From Rostratula benghalensis (Eukaryota > Chordata > Aves > Charadriiformes > Rostratulidae): a stretch of 64,000 nt of DNA. Shown here piece by piece: positions 22,477 to 34,718 of this stretch; positions within the stretch are counted from its first letter, which is position 1; each line of letters starts with the position of its first letter. A program made the position numbers and the translations under genes. Location of the stretch: contig VXAI01000015.1 of NCBI GenBank assembly GCA_013399305.1, positions 6,919,474 through 6,983,473 of the forward strand. Reading direction: 5' to 3'. The notes beneath the pieces were generated by a model. It searched no databases. It saw only the letters and a program-made list of their open reading frames with translations, and was not told where the DNA came from.

Positions 22477-25400
22477 CTAAATAAAAAGAATACAAATCAG
22501 TTATGCAGTGTAATTGAAAAAGCTTAAGGTTTTATAGTTATTGATTACTCAAGCATTAACAGAGAATCTCCCATGTATCAGGACTAGTTTATATTGCAGG
22601 CTTTCAATTACTGTTTTTGAAACATTGCTATGCTTTGCTAATTTTGTCAGCTTGTTGAACATCACTTTATCTCCTTGAAATAGGTCTGTGTGGCGCGGCC
22701 TCATTCTCCTTTAAGGCATTCTTAGGCAAAACTGGCTTTGATTTGAGGCCTGTTGGGGCTCGGGTATTGTTTCAAAAGGTGAGTGATTACAGTCACCCAA
22801 GTGAGCATCAAAGGTCACACCAAAGCAGGACTCTGCAGTCACCAAACCTGGCTGCATTTGGATGCAGATTCATGAGGAAGCCCTGCCAGGATCTCCTCAT
22901 CTCACTCTGAGCTGCTTTATGTCCTGATGCCTTCTAGAGGATTTGTGTGTGGTGATCTCCCAGGCAGAAGACATCCAGTCTTGTTCTCATTTATTTGATT
23001 ATGCTTTTTGAAGCCTTGGCTTCAATAATTTCAACAGCAACTATCCCAAGTCTACCATGTTGTGTCTCTCCCTGTGTCAGCAGTTATGTTCAAATTCTGC
23101 CCTGATGCATCCCCATCACCCATGTTCTGGATTCCTTCAAAGCCTGTGATAACCACGCTCTGGTTTTCAGCCATTTTCTGTCCTGTGCATCCCCACCCTT
23201 TGTTCCTTTTACCTGCCCATGAAGACAGTGATGCTTCCCCTGTGCAGCAGCTCAGATCCTCACTGTTAGCTTTTGCCAGGCAAAAGCTGACTAGTCCCTC
23301 TCTGGTTTTGGCAGTTTCTAACATTCACTTTCTATCCACTTTTCTCTAACAGCTGCTCGCGACAGTAATTTGGCAAAAGGTTTATGAAAATCTGCAGTCA
23401 ATTTTTCTCCTTCTATCTGTTACTTCCTTCATACTCTGAGATCAATAAATCTCTTCCAATAGCCGGTGTAATAAAGGCAGTGAAAGCTGATGCTTTCTTT
23501 TTGCTCATAGAGCAGAAGGAAACTGGGCCATAATTTGGTCCTCGGGGAGTTAAATAAACAGCCAGGCTTGAACATCCTGCTTTAGCGAAAGGGTAATTCA
23601 TCCCAGGGCTGCAGGGCTGGGTTGGAATCTGAAGCTGTTCTCACTGACCTCTGAGAAACCTTCTAAGGTAAATATTTTTAGCTACAGAAGTACTGTGCCT
23701 TTCACTTTTTCTTTTTTGGCAAAATCAAGATTGTTTTTCCCTGGTGAGTGTTGGGTGTTTATTATTGTGCATTGCTGTGGGTGTGCCCAGTACTTGCAGG
23801 ATTAACTGACTTGTCAAAAACGTCCGTGCTCAAAGGGCCCTTGCAATAGAAACCAGATTTGAAAAAATAAGGGAAGCAAAGATCTAACAGCCCCGAGCTT
23901 CAGTGGGTTGTGTGTGCCCAGTATCATCTGCAACAACCACATCCCAGGAGCAGAGGAGGAAGGTTTACCTGGTATGGGGCTGTGCTGTTCCCTGTGTTAC
24001 TGGAATAAAGCAGGTCGCTGTGGTTGTCCAATGTGGTTCTGCTCAGCCCTAAGTAAAGGAGCCTCCCCACTGGCCACCCGTGTCCCTCTACCCTGCTGGG
24101 CATGGCCAGCCCCTGACTCGGGGTGCCAGGGTAAAGGAAATAACCCACGTTGATGCTGCAGCTGCTTGGGTTTCAGTAAGGTCTCATCCCCTTTAGCAGC
24201 TTGGTTGGTGAAATCATCTTGTTTTGACGCAAATCCCACTATTGTCTCTGCCTCTATTGTCCCAGTTTCCTTTGTGCTGCTCCAGGTCTCTAAGCAGTTT
24301 TGGTGCATGAGAATGGCATTTTTTTTCAGCTGTATGCAATTAGGAGGCTCCAGCGGTGGCTGAACCGGCCGTTTGTCCCTAAGGGGTCATTTAGGACAGT
24401 GTTGGCCAAAAGACTGAGCACACACCCCATGAGCTGGTAACCCCATGGGGATAATCACTTGAAGAGTGAAATGGTACTGGAGAGCCGCCCTGAGCACTGA
24501 TGGATGCAAACATTACTAGCAAATGGAAATTTCCAAACAATTACCTTGGGGATTGGATACTGAGGAGGAGCAGGAGCTTCGGCTCTGCCAAAGTCAATCA
24601 GAATTCCACACTTCGGTATATCTGCTGCCCAGGTACCTTCAAACAGCTGTCCCTTGTCCAGGTAGAAAAATTTCCCTGGGCCGTGCTTCTTTCCATTTTT
24701 CCAGCCTCCTTCATACCGATTTTCATTTGCTGCAATTAAATACATGAACAGACCATTAAATTCACGCTGGTTCATTAAGGGGCTGCAAACCAAACCAATC
24801 AACACAGGAAACCAACAGAAGAGGGGCCATGGCATGGTGTGTTTTGCTTTCAGGGTGCTCTGTTGGCTGTGCTACAGAGGGAGAAAAAGCTGTGGCAGAA
24901 GCTCACGCTTGCTCACTTGGAACAGGAACTGTATTCACCTGCTTTGTTCTTCATCCACTGATACTAATTTTTTGCTGTTGAGTGAGTGAGCGAGCCCAGG
25001 GTAAGACTAGTAGCCGAGTCACTCTTCACAACGTGAAAAATTATAGAACACAAGTTTTGAATTTGTCACTGCAACAAATCACGCAGGATCTCTGGCTTTC
25101 AGAGGTCTGCTTGTCTGGAGAAGGAACAGCAGCACTGTTTGATTGTTGTCCAGTCAAAATAATCTTGATTTCCAATAATACTTGTAGTTATGTTTTTCCT
25201 CAATGAATTACAGAGCAAGAGGTGCTGTGTCTGAATGGGTCAGGCCATTGGTCACAGACTGTTTTTCCAGCTGTACTGCATCTCTTGATGTTTTTCCGCA
25301 AGTCAAGAGAGGTTTTCTGATCTCTCTGCTGCTCTCCAAGAATCACAAACAGGGAAAGCAGAGCTGCAAGTGGAAGAGAGCAGCCTTATCCAGGGATGCT

Positions 25401-28400
25401 GGTTGGGACACCGTGCCTACAGTGATGTTGGGGAGGGGATACATCCAGGCCACCCACCTCTCACTAGGAGAGACCTCTGCTGTCCCCTTTTCCTACTTGC
25501 ACTATTTCAAAACCAAAAAACATGGGGATTTCTGACCAAGTTATTCAGTGGAAATATCTTTCAGTCTCAGCTGAATTCTGCCATTCTTAGTGGCAAGAGG
25601 CAGACAAAATACCAGGGCACCCAGTATGGTGCCATAGATGTAGATGGGGGTTGCCAAGACTCTCTAAGGCAAGAGGAAAAATCCAAAAAGGCTTCTGGAG
25701 AGAGTGGCTGCTGGGCTCTTCAGGGAGGGTCTGGTTTAGAGGTTGGAGCTGTGGCAGTGGTTATCTTCAGCTTGCATCTGATAGTGATCTTATCTGCAAC
25801 ACTGCCCTGCCCTGCATACTGGAGAACAGAAGCTCAGCCACCAGCAACTCAGAAACCACTGAAATCACAGACCTGGCTGTGATGGAGAGGCCATTGGATG
25901 TCCTGGCTGCATTGCAGCACTGAGCTTGCTCCTGTCCACTCTGGTCTCAGAGGCTGCCTTGTTCACAGCTGACATCTTCTCCGTGGATGTCCAATGCTCT
26001 GGTTTAAAAGCCCTTCAGGAATGGGCTACAGCAGAGGTGGCAAATCAGCATGGTGCTCCCAGCCAAGCTCACCCGCACCGGGCATGCTGCCACGACAAGC
26101 AATTTAATCTTGAGCTGCAGCTCATCGTGACCTCCACTGAAGAACTCCTTTTCTTTCACCATCGCAAAGCTGCCGGCATGTGGGCACACTTCCAGTGGCT
26201 GAGCTGAATACATTAAGCTTGTGGGTATGAAATAATTGCTCTGGCTAATTTTAACCAAAAGGAATCCAGCTCACAATCAGTAGCAGGGTATGCTGGAGGT
26301 AACTGCACTCTGAAATGGTGCATCAGCCACAGCTCAGCCTGAAGGGGTCATCAGTTTATAATGCTGAGAGTGACTTTGAAAGGAGTGAAGCAGATCAGTG
26401 GAAGGAGTAACCAGTGACCCCTGGAAAGCAGGTGCTGATTTCCTCTGGATAAGCTACCAGTCCAAAGTGACTTTACAGTCTTCAGAGAGAACAGAGAGAA
26501 TGGTTTGGTTTGGAAGGGACCTTAAAGATCATTGGGTTCCAACTTCCCTGCCCTGGGCAGGAACACTCCCCACCAGACCAGGTTGCTCAAAGCGCCATCC
26601 AGCCTGGCCTTGAACCCCTCCAGGGATGGGGCATCCACATCTTCTCTGGGCAGCCTGTTCCAGTGTCTCGCCACTCTCACAATCCTAGGAATTTCTTCTT
26701 AAAATCTATTCCAAATCTATCCTCTTTCAGTCAAATCCCCTACCCCTCATGCAAGTGATGTGCAGTGAAGCTTGTGCTCATTCCTCCCAGCTGCTTTGCT
26801 TGGCTAATTACTAACCTTGTGATCACTTTTGAGCAAAAAAAAGATGAATACTAATATGGAGATAGTATTTATTCAAATATTGCTGGAATGCAGTGCCTTG
26901 TACTGTGAAGGACTGGGATTCTTGGCTTTGGGGAAAAATATGTTAAACTCTGACCAAAATAAGGGGGGAAAATTCCAAATTTCTATTTTTATGCTGAGAT
27001 TGCCCCCAGCATTCCCAATCTGTCATGTGCTCAGTGTTATTTCTGGGAAGGGATCATGTACTAATGAAACCCCCATGTTCACTCAACATGAGCCGGTGTC
27101 GGAAGTAAGAGAGAGGATGGAGCAAACTCAAAAAGAAAACTTCTCTCTCTCTTTTTTTTTTTTTTTCCTTCTGTGCTGGAAACTGGACTCCTCTTTGGTA
27201 TGCAGCAGTTACAAAGTATGTCTGGCAAACTGCCTGGCTTGAAAAGAGAGATTTGCTCTTCTCTGACCCAACAGTATATTATCTCTAACCCTATCCATCC
27301 CAGTCATTTAAATGTAAATCACAGCAAAAATAAGCTTTCTTGTGTGTGGGCTTGAGCAGCGCAATGCTGGCCCCTGCACAGCCTGTGCTGCCTCCAGCCT
27401 CAAATCAGGACACGGGGGGTGACACGCGGGAGCAGCCACAACCCTGAGGTAAGGCTGCAGTGGGAGATGCGATGTAGCATCCAGAAATCTGGATGGCACA
27501 AGAGATCCAGAGATCAGCAGGACACTGAATACCTTGGAAGGGGTCAGGCAGATGCACTGGGTGAGGGTGGTTGGTACTTACGCAACCGCAGCATCCCCTG
27601 CCCGCCCGGCCGGTCCTCCAGCCACTGCCCCTCGTAGACGGATCCATCCTGGTAGTACATCCGTCCCCAGCCGCTCCGCTGCCCGCTGCTCCACTCGCCC
27701 TCGTAGCGCTCCACACCGGGGTAAAATGTCACCCCGTAGCCCTGCAGGGCAGCACAGAGATGGCCAGTTAGCAGTCTTTGTACTGAAAGGGGTCAGTGTT
27801 CAGTTTTGGGATACTGCTTTCTTGAAACTCCTTTGCTTAAGTACTCTTACATGTGGCTGCTGGCAGCCCAGCCCAGTGACCATTCACATGTTGAAGGAAA
27901 CAAGAGGTTTCCTTCATTGTATGGGATTTTTTTTTTTTGGCAAATTCTTTTATTCCCACAACAAAATGTTAGGTTTGTGTCTCCGTGTGTTGTTACTGGC
28001 ACAGTCACTGCTAATATTTAGGTAAAAGTGGGTTTTACTAGTATATCAAGCTGCCTGGGGATGGGCAGCATAAACAAGACCTATCTCTCCACACAGGGAT
28101 TTTACATCTTTCAACCCTCACAACGCTTCCTGCAGCCCAGTGTGTCCCAGGCTGGGCAACTCCTTCCCTTGCCCCTGCGCAGACTGAAGGTCTCCAAGTG
28201 ATGCAGACCATGGAAATGGGTTTGTCTTTTCCTCCATCCATACCCCCAAAGAGGCAATGTCCTAAACAGCTCCTTGCCTTACTTCCTTCCGCCTTCACAA
28301 GAAACTAAGGCCAGGCTGGAAGGCGACCTGAGGTGAGAGCAGCAGGCACACGGGCAGCGATGCCACACGTGTCTCCCTGCAGCTGGGCGCTGGGCCAGGC

Positions 28401-30861
28401 TCCCAGGGCAGCAGGCGTCACCCCAACGGGGCAGGAGAGCTCTGACACTGAGCAGTCTCCGCTCTTTGCTTTCTTTTCTCAGGCTCGATGCCTCTGGCGG
28501 GTTTGGTTGGTGAATTTATGAATTAAGACCACTGTGTGTGCCCAGGCTGGAGACCCCAAGGAGTTGTTTGTCTTACGGGTCTGTTTGCCATTACGAGAAG
28601 TCCAGAGGTGCTCCCTATACCAGGGGGTAATAACCAGTAAGAAATATTTACCTATTGTTAATGTGTTTTTCCATAGGAATAAAGCATTAATTTATCTCTG
28701 GATGAAAAAAAAAAAAATCAGTTCTAGAAATAACTGATTTTTAAAAAATATAAAGCATTAGTTTTTAAAAATTAAAGCATTAATTTTACTAAACTGCATG
28801 GATGTAAAAGGGAGAATTTGTAGAAGCAAAACCCAACCCTAGTGATATTAGGATGTCATATAAATCTTTCACCAAAGTTCAATCATCTAAAATATATCCT
28901 CAAAAAGTGGGAGGGGAAGCTCCCTCCAAGAGACTGGAGCCATAGAGCCACACACCAATTAGAAGCATAAGAGACTATTAATTTAATTTAAGAGCAGACA
29001 CAAAGATGAACACAAGGTTTCCATTGGCAGATCAGAAAACGTTCCTACAAGGATTTTGCACATAAGACTGCAGTCATTTTTACCAGATGTCTTCCTCATT
29101 ATGTTTCCTTTAGAAAAAAACCCAGTGATTTATGTGACAGGCTTAATTTCCAAAAGGACTCACGTTATTTGTCTAATATGCTGTAAGACTCACAGAAGTT
29201 ACATTTCCCTGCAGTGCTTATAATACAGGTTCCTCCAACCTTTTCAAGGAGAGGAGGAATTAAAGGGATGGATGGAGAGGATTAAGACATGGGATATGAA
29301 ACCTTTTGTCCTGCGTGGCCGAGCTGCAGGTGAGCCTGGACAGCGATTGCTGCTCTGTGGAAGGTGGTGGAAGGTTGGGGCTGTAGCCCAGTCACCAACA
29401 CATGGGTGAATGGGTTCCATTACCTGGGGATACAGCAGGTAATGGGGTGCTCTTGGCCACGTTTGGCTTTTTATGAACAATGGGTTTTTACTCTTGTAGC
29501 TTCCTGGGCTTTCTGCAGGTTGAAATTAAGATTTAAAGAGAGACCATGCCTGGAGGAAGGTTTGTTCCTGTAGCTACTGCCCAGTGTCCCACTGCTGCTT
29601 CCCTGCTGCTGGCTGTGGGACATGGTGCAGCATCTGACGTGGAGAGGCAATACCACAAGCGAGGTGGGGAGGGCAAGAGAGCTTTTGCTCTTGCTTTCAA
29701 TTTCTTGTTCCACATATTCATTTCCCCAGAACCCTTTAATTCAGGCTCAGTATTTGAAAAGCAAGTATTTTAAGTGATCTTTTTGTGTGTGAGCACCCAG
29801 CACTTCCCCACATTTTGGGGAACGCTGTCTTGCTGCCAGCAGGCACAGGAAATCTCACTTACACATTTTGCGTCGTTTTTCCACCAGCCTGCATACACCT
29901 TCTTGTATTCCTTGGTTACAGGGTCAAGAATGCTGTATGAGCCATAGCCATCACGCTTCCCAAACTTCCAGTCACCGCTATAAATAGCTCTGGCATGTTT
30001 CCATACCTGGATGCCTTTACCTGTTTAACAAACAAGGAGGGACTTCAGGGAGATCATGGCAGTGGTTAGGAGAAGGATTTACGGGGCTGCCTACCCACGG
30101 CTCCGTCCCGGGCGAGGTGGCGTTCCCTGCACCACGGCAGGTTTATTTCTGGCATTCAGTTTAGCTTCCTGAGTCAGATGCATCGTTCATCTTGATCAGG
30201 TTCTTCCTGTGTGGCCTTTGCTGAATGCATTTAAATCTTTCCAAACCTTGGGTTACTGCTTGTAAACAAGCCTGTCCTGCTCCAGCTGTTCAGGGCTCGG
30301 TCAGAGTCTCCTTCCCCTGCTCTGTCTCCTGCAGCACCCATCACAACTCGAGGATAAATTAATATTCCTGAAGGCAAGTCAGGAGCCAAGAGAGCTCCAG
30401 GGACTGCACAGCCAGGGCACATCTTGGTGCGTGGAGCTGACTGCAGTTTGCTATGCTTGCAGAGGAATTTTAAACATCTATTATCTATATATTTCAGGTA
30501 ACTGCCTCTGAGTGCATGCAAAAGCTCTTCAAGTTACTGTTAGAAAGATTTCTGAGTACACTTTTGCATGACATATATCAAAGATATATATACATATAGT
30601 TATACATGAATGAACGGTCTTCCAGGAGATTATACAACTGCTAACTGTTCCCTGTGCCTAAGAATTTTTGTAAAGACATTTAAATTGATACTTTCCCTCA
30701 AAATAGTCTAACTTACCATGTTTCAAGTTGTCCAGCCATTCTCCAGTATAGTAATCCCCATTTACAGCATAGACCGTGTGTCTTAATCCACATTTCTGTG
30801 CTTTCTTGTCCCATTCATGCCAGAGAGGCTCTGTAGCCCTGGGGTATTTTACAATAGGCAT
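22408..30861 (-). CDS. MORN3: MORN3, MORN-repeat protein of sperm/cilia (5 coding exons)
   Basis: MORN3 is a small, testis-enriched protein built almost wholly of MORN repeats, which form a beta-hairpin rod that binds partners or membranes. Coding exons on the minus strand are 30861-30717, 30020-29863, 27741-27582, 24729-24545 and 22476-22408. Together they give 717 bases, 238 residues plus stop, against about 240 in human. All junctions are GT-AG and keep frame. Seven MORN units start near residues 38, 62, 91, 114, 137, 160 and 184, each with the Tyr-x-Gly-x-Trp core. Diagnostic matches to human MORN3 include DWKFGKRDGYG, RSGWGRMYY and CGILIDFGR. The end, with ADPDGVLAEA, matches the human tail. 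The start methionine (MPIVKYP) aligns with human MPVSKCP. It is tail-to-tail with ORAI1 and head-to-head with TMEM120B. Confidence 0.95.
22477..24544 (-). other. MORN3: MORN3 intron 4
   Basis: A phase-0 intron of about 2.1 kb with donor GTAATT and acceptor TTTAG. I see no exon, repeat or RNA gene in it. The open frames on both strands resemble no known protein. Confidence 0.8.
24545..24729 (-). CDS. MORN3: MORN3 coding exon 4 (residues 155-216)
   Basis: The acceptor TTTAATTGCAG precedes CAAATGAAAATCGG and the donor is AAG|GTAATT. It encodes MORN repeats 6 and 7 (RYEGGW and LFEGTW cores), then the IDFGRAEAPAP segment and PIPK. It needs one base (C) from exon 3 to complete its first codon. Confidence 0.95.
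24730..27581 (-). other. MORN3: MORN3 intron 3
   Basis: About 2.9 kb. It contains a reverse-oriented CR1 fragment at 26490-26710 and a T-rich tract near 27152-27166. Nothing else is recognisable. Confidence 0.8.
26490..26710 (-). mobile_element. CR1 LINE fragment, 3' end, sense on minus strand
   Basis: Read on the minus strand this ends in the CR1 signature: a CCTGGAGGGGTTCAAGGCC-type segment, then TTTGAGCAACCTGGTC, then GATCTTTAAGGTCCCTTCCA and CCAAACCATTCT. It is 5'-truncated, as most copies are. About 200 bp remain, and it is well enough preserved to suggest a younger insertion than the copy at 13164. Confidence 0.9.
27582..27741 (-). CDS. MORN3: MORN3 coding exon 3 (residues 102-154)
   Basis: The acceptor GCCCTGCAG precedes GGCTACGGGG and the donor is GTTGC|GTAAGT. 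It encodes MORN repeats 4 and 5 (RYEGEW, VYEGQW) and GMLRL. The exon is strikingly GC- and CpG-rich compared with the other four MORN3 exons. Confidence 0.95.
27742..29862 (-). other. MORN3: MORN3 intron 2
   Basis: About 2.1 kb. It contains an AT-rich segment at 28677-28795 with three copies of a TAAAGCATTA-type word and a hairpin-forming inverted repeat at 28713-28742. No exon is visible. Confidence 0.8.
28713..28742. repeat. Inverted repeat, 11-bp perfect arms with 8-nt loop
   Basis: AAAAATCAGTT at 28713-28723 pairs perfectly with AACTGATTTTT at 28732-28742. It sits next to a run of 13 A and among repeated TAAAGCATTA words. It could be a remnant of a small DNA transposon end or chance AT-rich structure. 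Confidence 0.7.
29863..30020 (-). CDS. MORN3: MORN3 coding exon 2 (residues 49-101)
   Basis: The acceptor TGTTAAACAG precedes GTAAAGGCATCC and the donor is AAATGT|GTAAGT. It encodes MORN repeats 2 and 3 (IYSGDW, VYAGWW), including DWKFGKRDGYG. Residue 49 (Gly) is split across the exon 1/2 junction. Confidence 0.95.
30021..30716 (-). other. MORN3: MORN3 intron 1 (between coding exons 1 and 2)
   Basis: About 0.7 kb, phase 1, with donor GTAAGT. There is an AT-rich alternating purine-pyrimidine stretch near 30568-30610. Nothing else is recognisable. Confidence 0.8.
30717..30861 (-). CDS. MORN3: MORN3 coding exon 1 (residues 1-48)
   Basis: The exon appears to begin at 30872 after the acceptor TTTTCCTCTCCAG, with 11 bases of leader before the ATG at 30861, so a non-coding first exon should lie upstream. 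The start has A at -3. It encodes MPIVKYP, the EPLWHEWD segment and the first MORN unit (YYTGEW). An in-frame ATG at 30903 lies in the presumed intron. Confidence 0.92.
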
Positions 30862-32887
30862 ATTGTTTGTAGCTGGAGAGGAAAATAAACGATTGTCACC
30901 CATAAATTAGAGAGAAATTACTACAGCAGGTACAGTCTATTTGTAAACTATGTTTTAATAGGCGCCTGAGTCAGTAATTGATGTTTGTCTTCAGAGGGGT
31001 AAAATAGAGATTTAACAAACAGAAGATATCTAAAAATACTGAAGTACAAACCAAAAGGTGGCTGTAGAAAAAAAAAAGGAAGTTTTTATGAATGCCGTTA
31101 ACACCCGGAGCCTGGCTGAAGCCCGGCAGCCTGGAATGCTCTCCAATTTTGTCTCCTGAGCTCCCTCTTCTGTCCTGATCCGCTGGACTGAGCCATTCCT
31201 AGTGATTTTGCTCTATCTCCCTTCTCAGCAGAGCAGAGCTGTCGTTCCTGCTCTGGTGTGGGTGCTGGGGAGCCAGGCTTGGGGGAAAGCGTGGGGCTTG
31301 GGAGGAGAGGGGAAAGGAAGGTGCTGTGGATAAAAGCTAGAAGCTGTAACTAAGAAAATATAGTTAGCATTCATCCCCACTTCTCCATGTAGCTGTGGGA
31401 AATGGTCATTCAAAGAGCTGTTTGGGAGGGTATCATTGCTAAAAAAAAAATAATAAAAAAAATACATCTGTGTCCATGTGCCTTTGTGACCAAAACACAG
31501 CTGTGTTGTGTAGTGCACACCCCACAGCTCCTTACCACGGGACTGTGGGGGCACAGGCAGGGCCAGGAGAGCACAGGCAGGGCTGAGGAGCGCAGGTAGG
31601 GCTGGGGGACCTGCCTGGGCACTGCATTGTGAGCTCAGACCCAGGGAGGGATAAGGGTTCCTGCCAGGCTGTGGTGGGAGGCGAGGGGCTGGAGAGTGGC
31701 TTCCCAGCTGGTCACTCTCCCTTCAGCTGTCAAACTTGGGTACATCCTCCACCAATCCCAAGGAGATGGGGGAAGGTGAAGACCACCACATTGCCAACTC
31801 TAGAAGCAGATGATTTGGAAAGGGAGTTGTCTGTGAGGACAGAGGAGGACTTGGCAGCTGGAGTTCCCCTTTGGGAACATCTTGCTTTGAGAACACCAAG
31901 AGCAGGATTTCTCCCTTGGTATGGAGTCTGCCCACTCCAGAGGGTGGTTTTTCTGCAATGCAAACACAGGATACACCACAGCTGCTAAGTTTTGCCCTCA
32001 CCTTTGGGGGCTGCAGCTTCCAGAGAGGGGGATCTCTCCAATATTTGCCAAGAGCTGAGGGTTGCTGGCTCATATCTGTCCTCCCCTCACTGGAGTGAGC
32101 ACAAAAGCCAAGCTACAGCTACATGCACTGACCCTGGCACTGCCTGTGATCTCCAAGCATCTTGTGGCTGTGAAGGGATGTCTCCCTCACTGTCGTCCTA
32201 TCACCACATCTGACCACTTCTAGCCTCCAGGCATTCACCTATGTTCTCACCTCAGAGCTTTATCAGATCTCTGGTAAAATGCAGCTTTAGTTTGCACAGA
32301 AGAGAGAAGCCCAGGTTTTCCCCTTGGGTCTACACAGGAATTCAGTGCAATTTAGTTACAACTACACTTTTTTTTTTTTTTTTTCCTCCCCCCAGCTGTA
32401 CATACTAACTTAATGAAAAGCAAGGTGGAAAGTTCAAATGGCTGCAGAGAAGGGTCTGCTGACAGTGCCCAGCAGTTCCCTGCCTGCCACTCCACAGCAG
32501 CTCTACTGCCACAGGAGCACCTTGACTGTCACCCAGCCCAAAAGATGCCCTGGATGAGTTCACCCCTTGAATTGACCCCGCACCACAGTTGTGCCCCACA
32601 CTGTGACAGCATCCTCCAGAGCAGCCAAGCCATTCACAGTCCCTCCTCACCCCCATGACAGTGGCTCCAAGCAGGAGGCTTAGGGCATCTTTTCCTGCTC
32701 CTCCCCAGTGAGAGCAGGGTGCCAGAGTAGCAACGGGAGCAGAAAATGGGGAAAGCCCAGGGGCAGGGTTTGCTGAGCACCCTAGAGCTTGGCCCACACT
32801 CTCTTGCCACCCCTAACCCCGAGAACCACACCATGGCCACCAACCTGCGCTAGGTGCTGGCTGGGTGCTGCCGGCGGCATCGTTAGG

Positions 32888-32901
32888 GTTGTCCTAGCAA
32901 C
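32888..32901 (-). promoter_or_regulatory. MORN3: RFX X-box-like site, candidate MORN3 promoter element
   Basis: GTTGTCCTAGCAAC on the plus strand fits the RFX/DAF-19 X-box pattern GTHNYY-AT-RRNAAC at every constrained position outside the central dinucleotide, which is CT rather than AT. It lies in a small cluster of CpGs (about 32866-32935) 2.0 kb upstream of the MORN3 first coding exon. X-boxes are typical of ciliary and spermiogenesis genes, which suits MORN3. Use as its promoter is inference. Confidence 0.5.
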
Positions 32902-33860
32902 TACGCCAAACTCCTGCGCAAAGGTTGACGGGAGGGAGCTGGGAATGCTGGCGGAGAGCTGGAGGGCTGAGCGGCTGCAGGCAGAGAGGGATGCTGGAGG
33001 GGGGCTCACTCTGTGTGCCCTACGGTAAGCTCAAGGGATGGAGCCGAAGCTGGACTCCTCCAGGAAGCTGTTGAGTGCATGCCATTCTCTGGAGCTACGT
33101 GTCTTCGAGTTAAGGACTGTCCAGCAGAATATAAAATGCTGATAAACAACGAGTGTTTCACCTCTGGTTGGTTTTCTTACATGTGCAGCAGCAGAAGCCT
33201 GGAAATAAAAGCACTGATTATAGTACTGATGGGTAGCAAATGAATTACGTCGTAAGAAGGAGAAGCCCCCTGAAAATGCACATCACAGGTCTCAAAACAG
33301 AAATCTGAATAAAAGTGACACTTTCCCCCCTCTAATTCCTTCATCTATTGCATTTCTTCTGCAGCCACAGTGAGCAGGGATTGCAATTATGTCCTTGTGG
33401 GTGTCTGTGATAACCTTCCCTAACAGGTACTTAACCAAGCATGTTTCAAGGATAAAACCAAAGTTCTTGTCTCACTCCCATGAGTCAAACACATTTGTTT
33501 ATTCCCATCCTTTTACCACATTTTTTGTGCCCAATACTACAGGCTGGATGATAAAAAAAAAAAATAAGGCAGGTGGGGAATCCTGGATTGAAAAAAAGCA
33601 CCTGCCTCTGCAGAGGTGAGGTACAGCTTGGTCTTCTCTGTGTGTGCTTGTCTGCCGTCTTCAATGTTCGTAGCATTGAAGGTGGCTTAAATGCTATGTC
33701 CATGCTCTGGTAGGACAGAAGGTGCACGAGGGGATGGTGACCACCAGGGAACATGCCATTTTTGACTGGAATTATTATACCAGATTACGATGGGCTAGGA
33801 AAACTTGGGTTCCTCTTGCTCTTGCTTTTCTGGCCAGAATGTGCCCCCAAATTTCCTTCT

Positions 33861-33864
<4 letters not shown>

Positions 33865-33891
<27 letters not shown>
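33865..33891. repeat. Poly-T tract (27 T)
   Basis: A long uninterrupted T run followed by TAAAAATTGG. It could be the A-tail of a minus-strand retrocopy, but no body is recognised. Confidence 0.8.
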
Positions 33892-33896
<5 letters not shown>

Positions 33897-34705
33897 TTGG
33901 CTTTTCATTTTACTCTCACGGGCATTGGTCACTGCCACCAAGGAGCTCCAGCTAAGTCTTCTCCACTGGTGTGTGATGTTGCTCTCCGTGTGGTTCTTGC
34001 GTCAGTTGTCTGGCATTTGATTAAACCTTACATTTATTAAGACTGAAAGAAAGCTGTTAATTTGGCCAGTGTAAGTTACACTCTGATTCAGCCCATTCTA
34101 CTGCCAATACAGTTTGTTGCGATTGACTTCAAGCTCTCCAAGTTCTTTCACTTTGGACACTTCAAAAAGCAAACTCAACAAGGGGAGGATGCGTGGGGGA
34201 CCATGCTCTGAAACACAACCTTTGTGGAGCAAGGTCTCATGACATACAATGCTCCTTATGTTTTTCAGTTTAAAGCGTAAGATTATTTTTTTAAATTAAA
34301 TTAACCTAAAGGACCTCAGTATTCTACATCTGAAACTGATCGTTTTCTCAATGAAAGGAGACAGCTGCTCCAAGCTGAGTTTGCTTGCACAAAGCTTGGG
34401 GAATCACCCAAGTGAAATGCCCAAACCAACTGAAAACTGTCAGAATCAATAATTTCAGTCTATTTGGGGAATTTTATAGAATAAGGAGAGAAAAAAACAT
34501 TTAGAGAAACATATGTTGGAACTGTTTAAAGGTGAAGAATGTGACAACAACATACTGTGGAAGTAGGATGCTCAGATGTGTGTTTTGTTGCTGCTATTTT
34601 CAAAAGAAAAGCCCGAGGAAGGGGTGGGAGGGTCTTGGACTCCAACCAAGCCTGTGTTGGGTTTAGCCGGATGAGCACAGAATGGGTGCAGCGCTGAAGG
34701 AGCTT

Positions 34706-34718
34706 CCCCCCCCCCCCC
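34706..34718. repeat. Poly-C tract (13 C)
   Basis: A homopolymer run in intergenic DNA. Confidence 0.8.

Noticed and set aside
30862..30903. Upstream in-frame ATG extending MORN3 by 14 residues
   Set aside because: A good acceptor (TTTTCCTCTCCAG) lies between it and the accepted ATG, and the accepted start aligns with the human MORN3 N-terminus.
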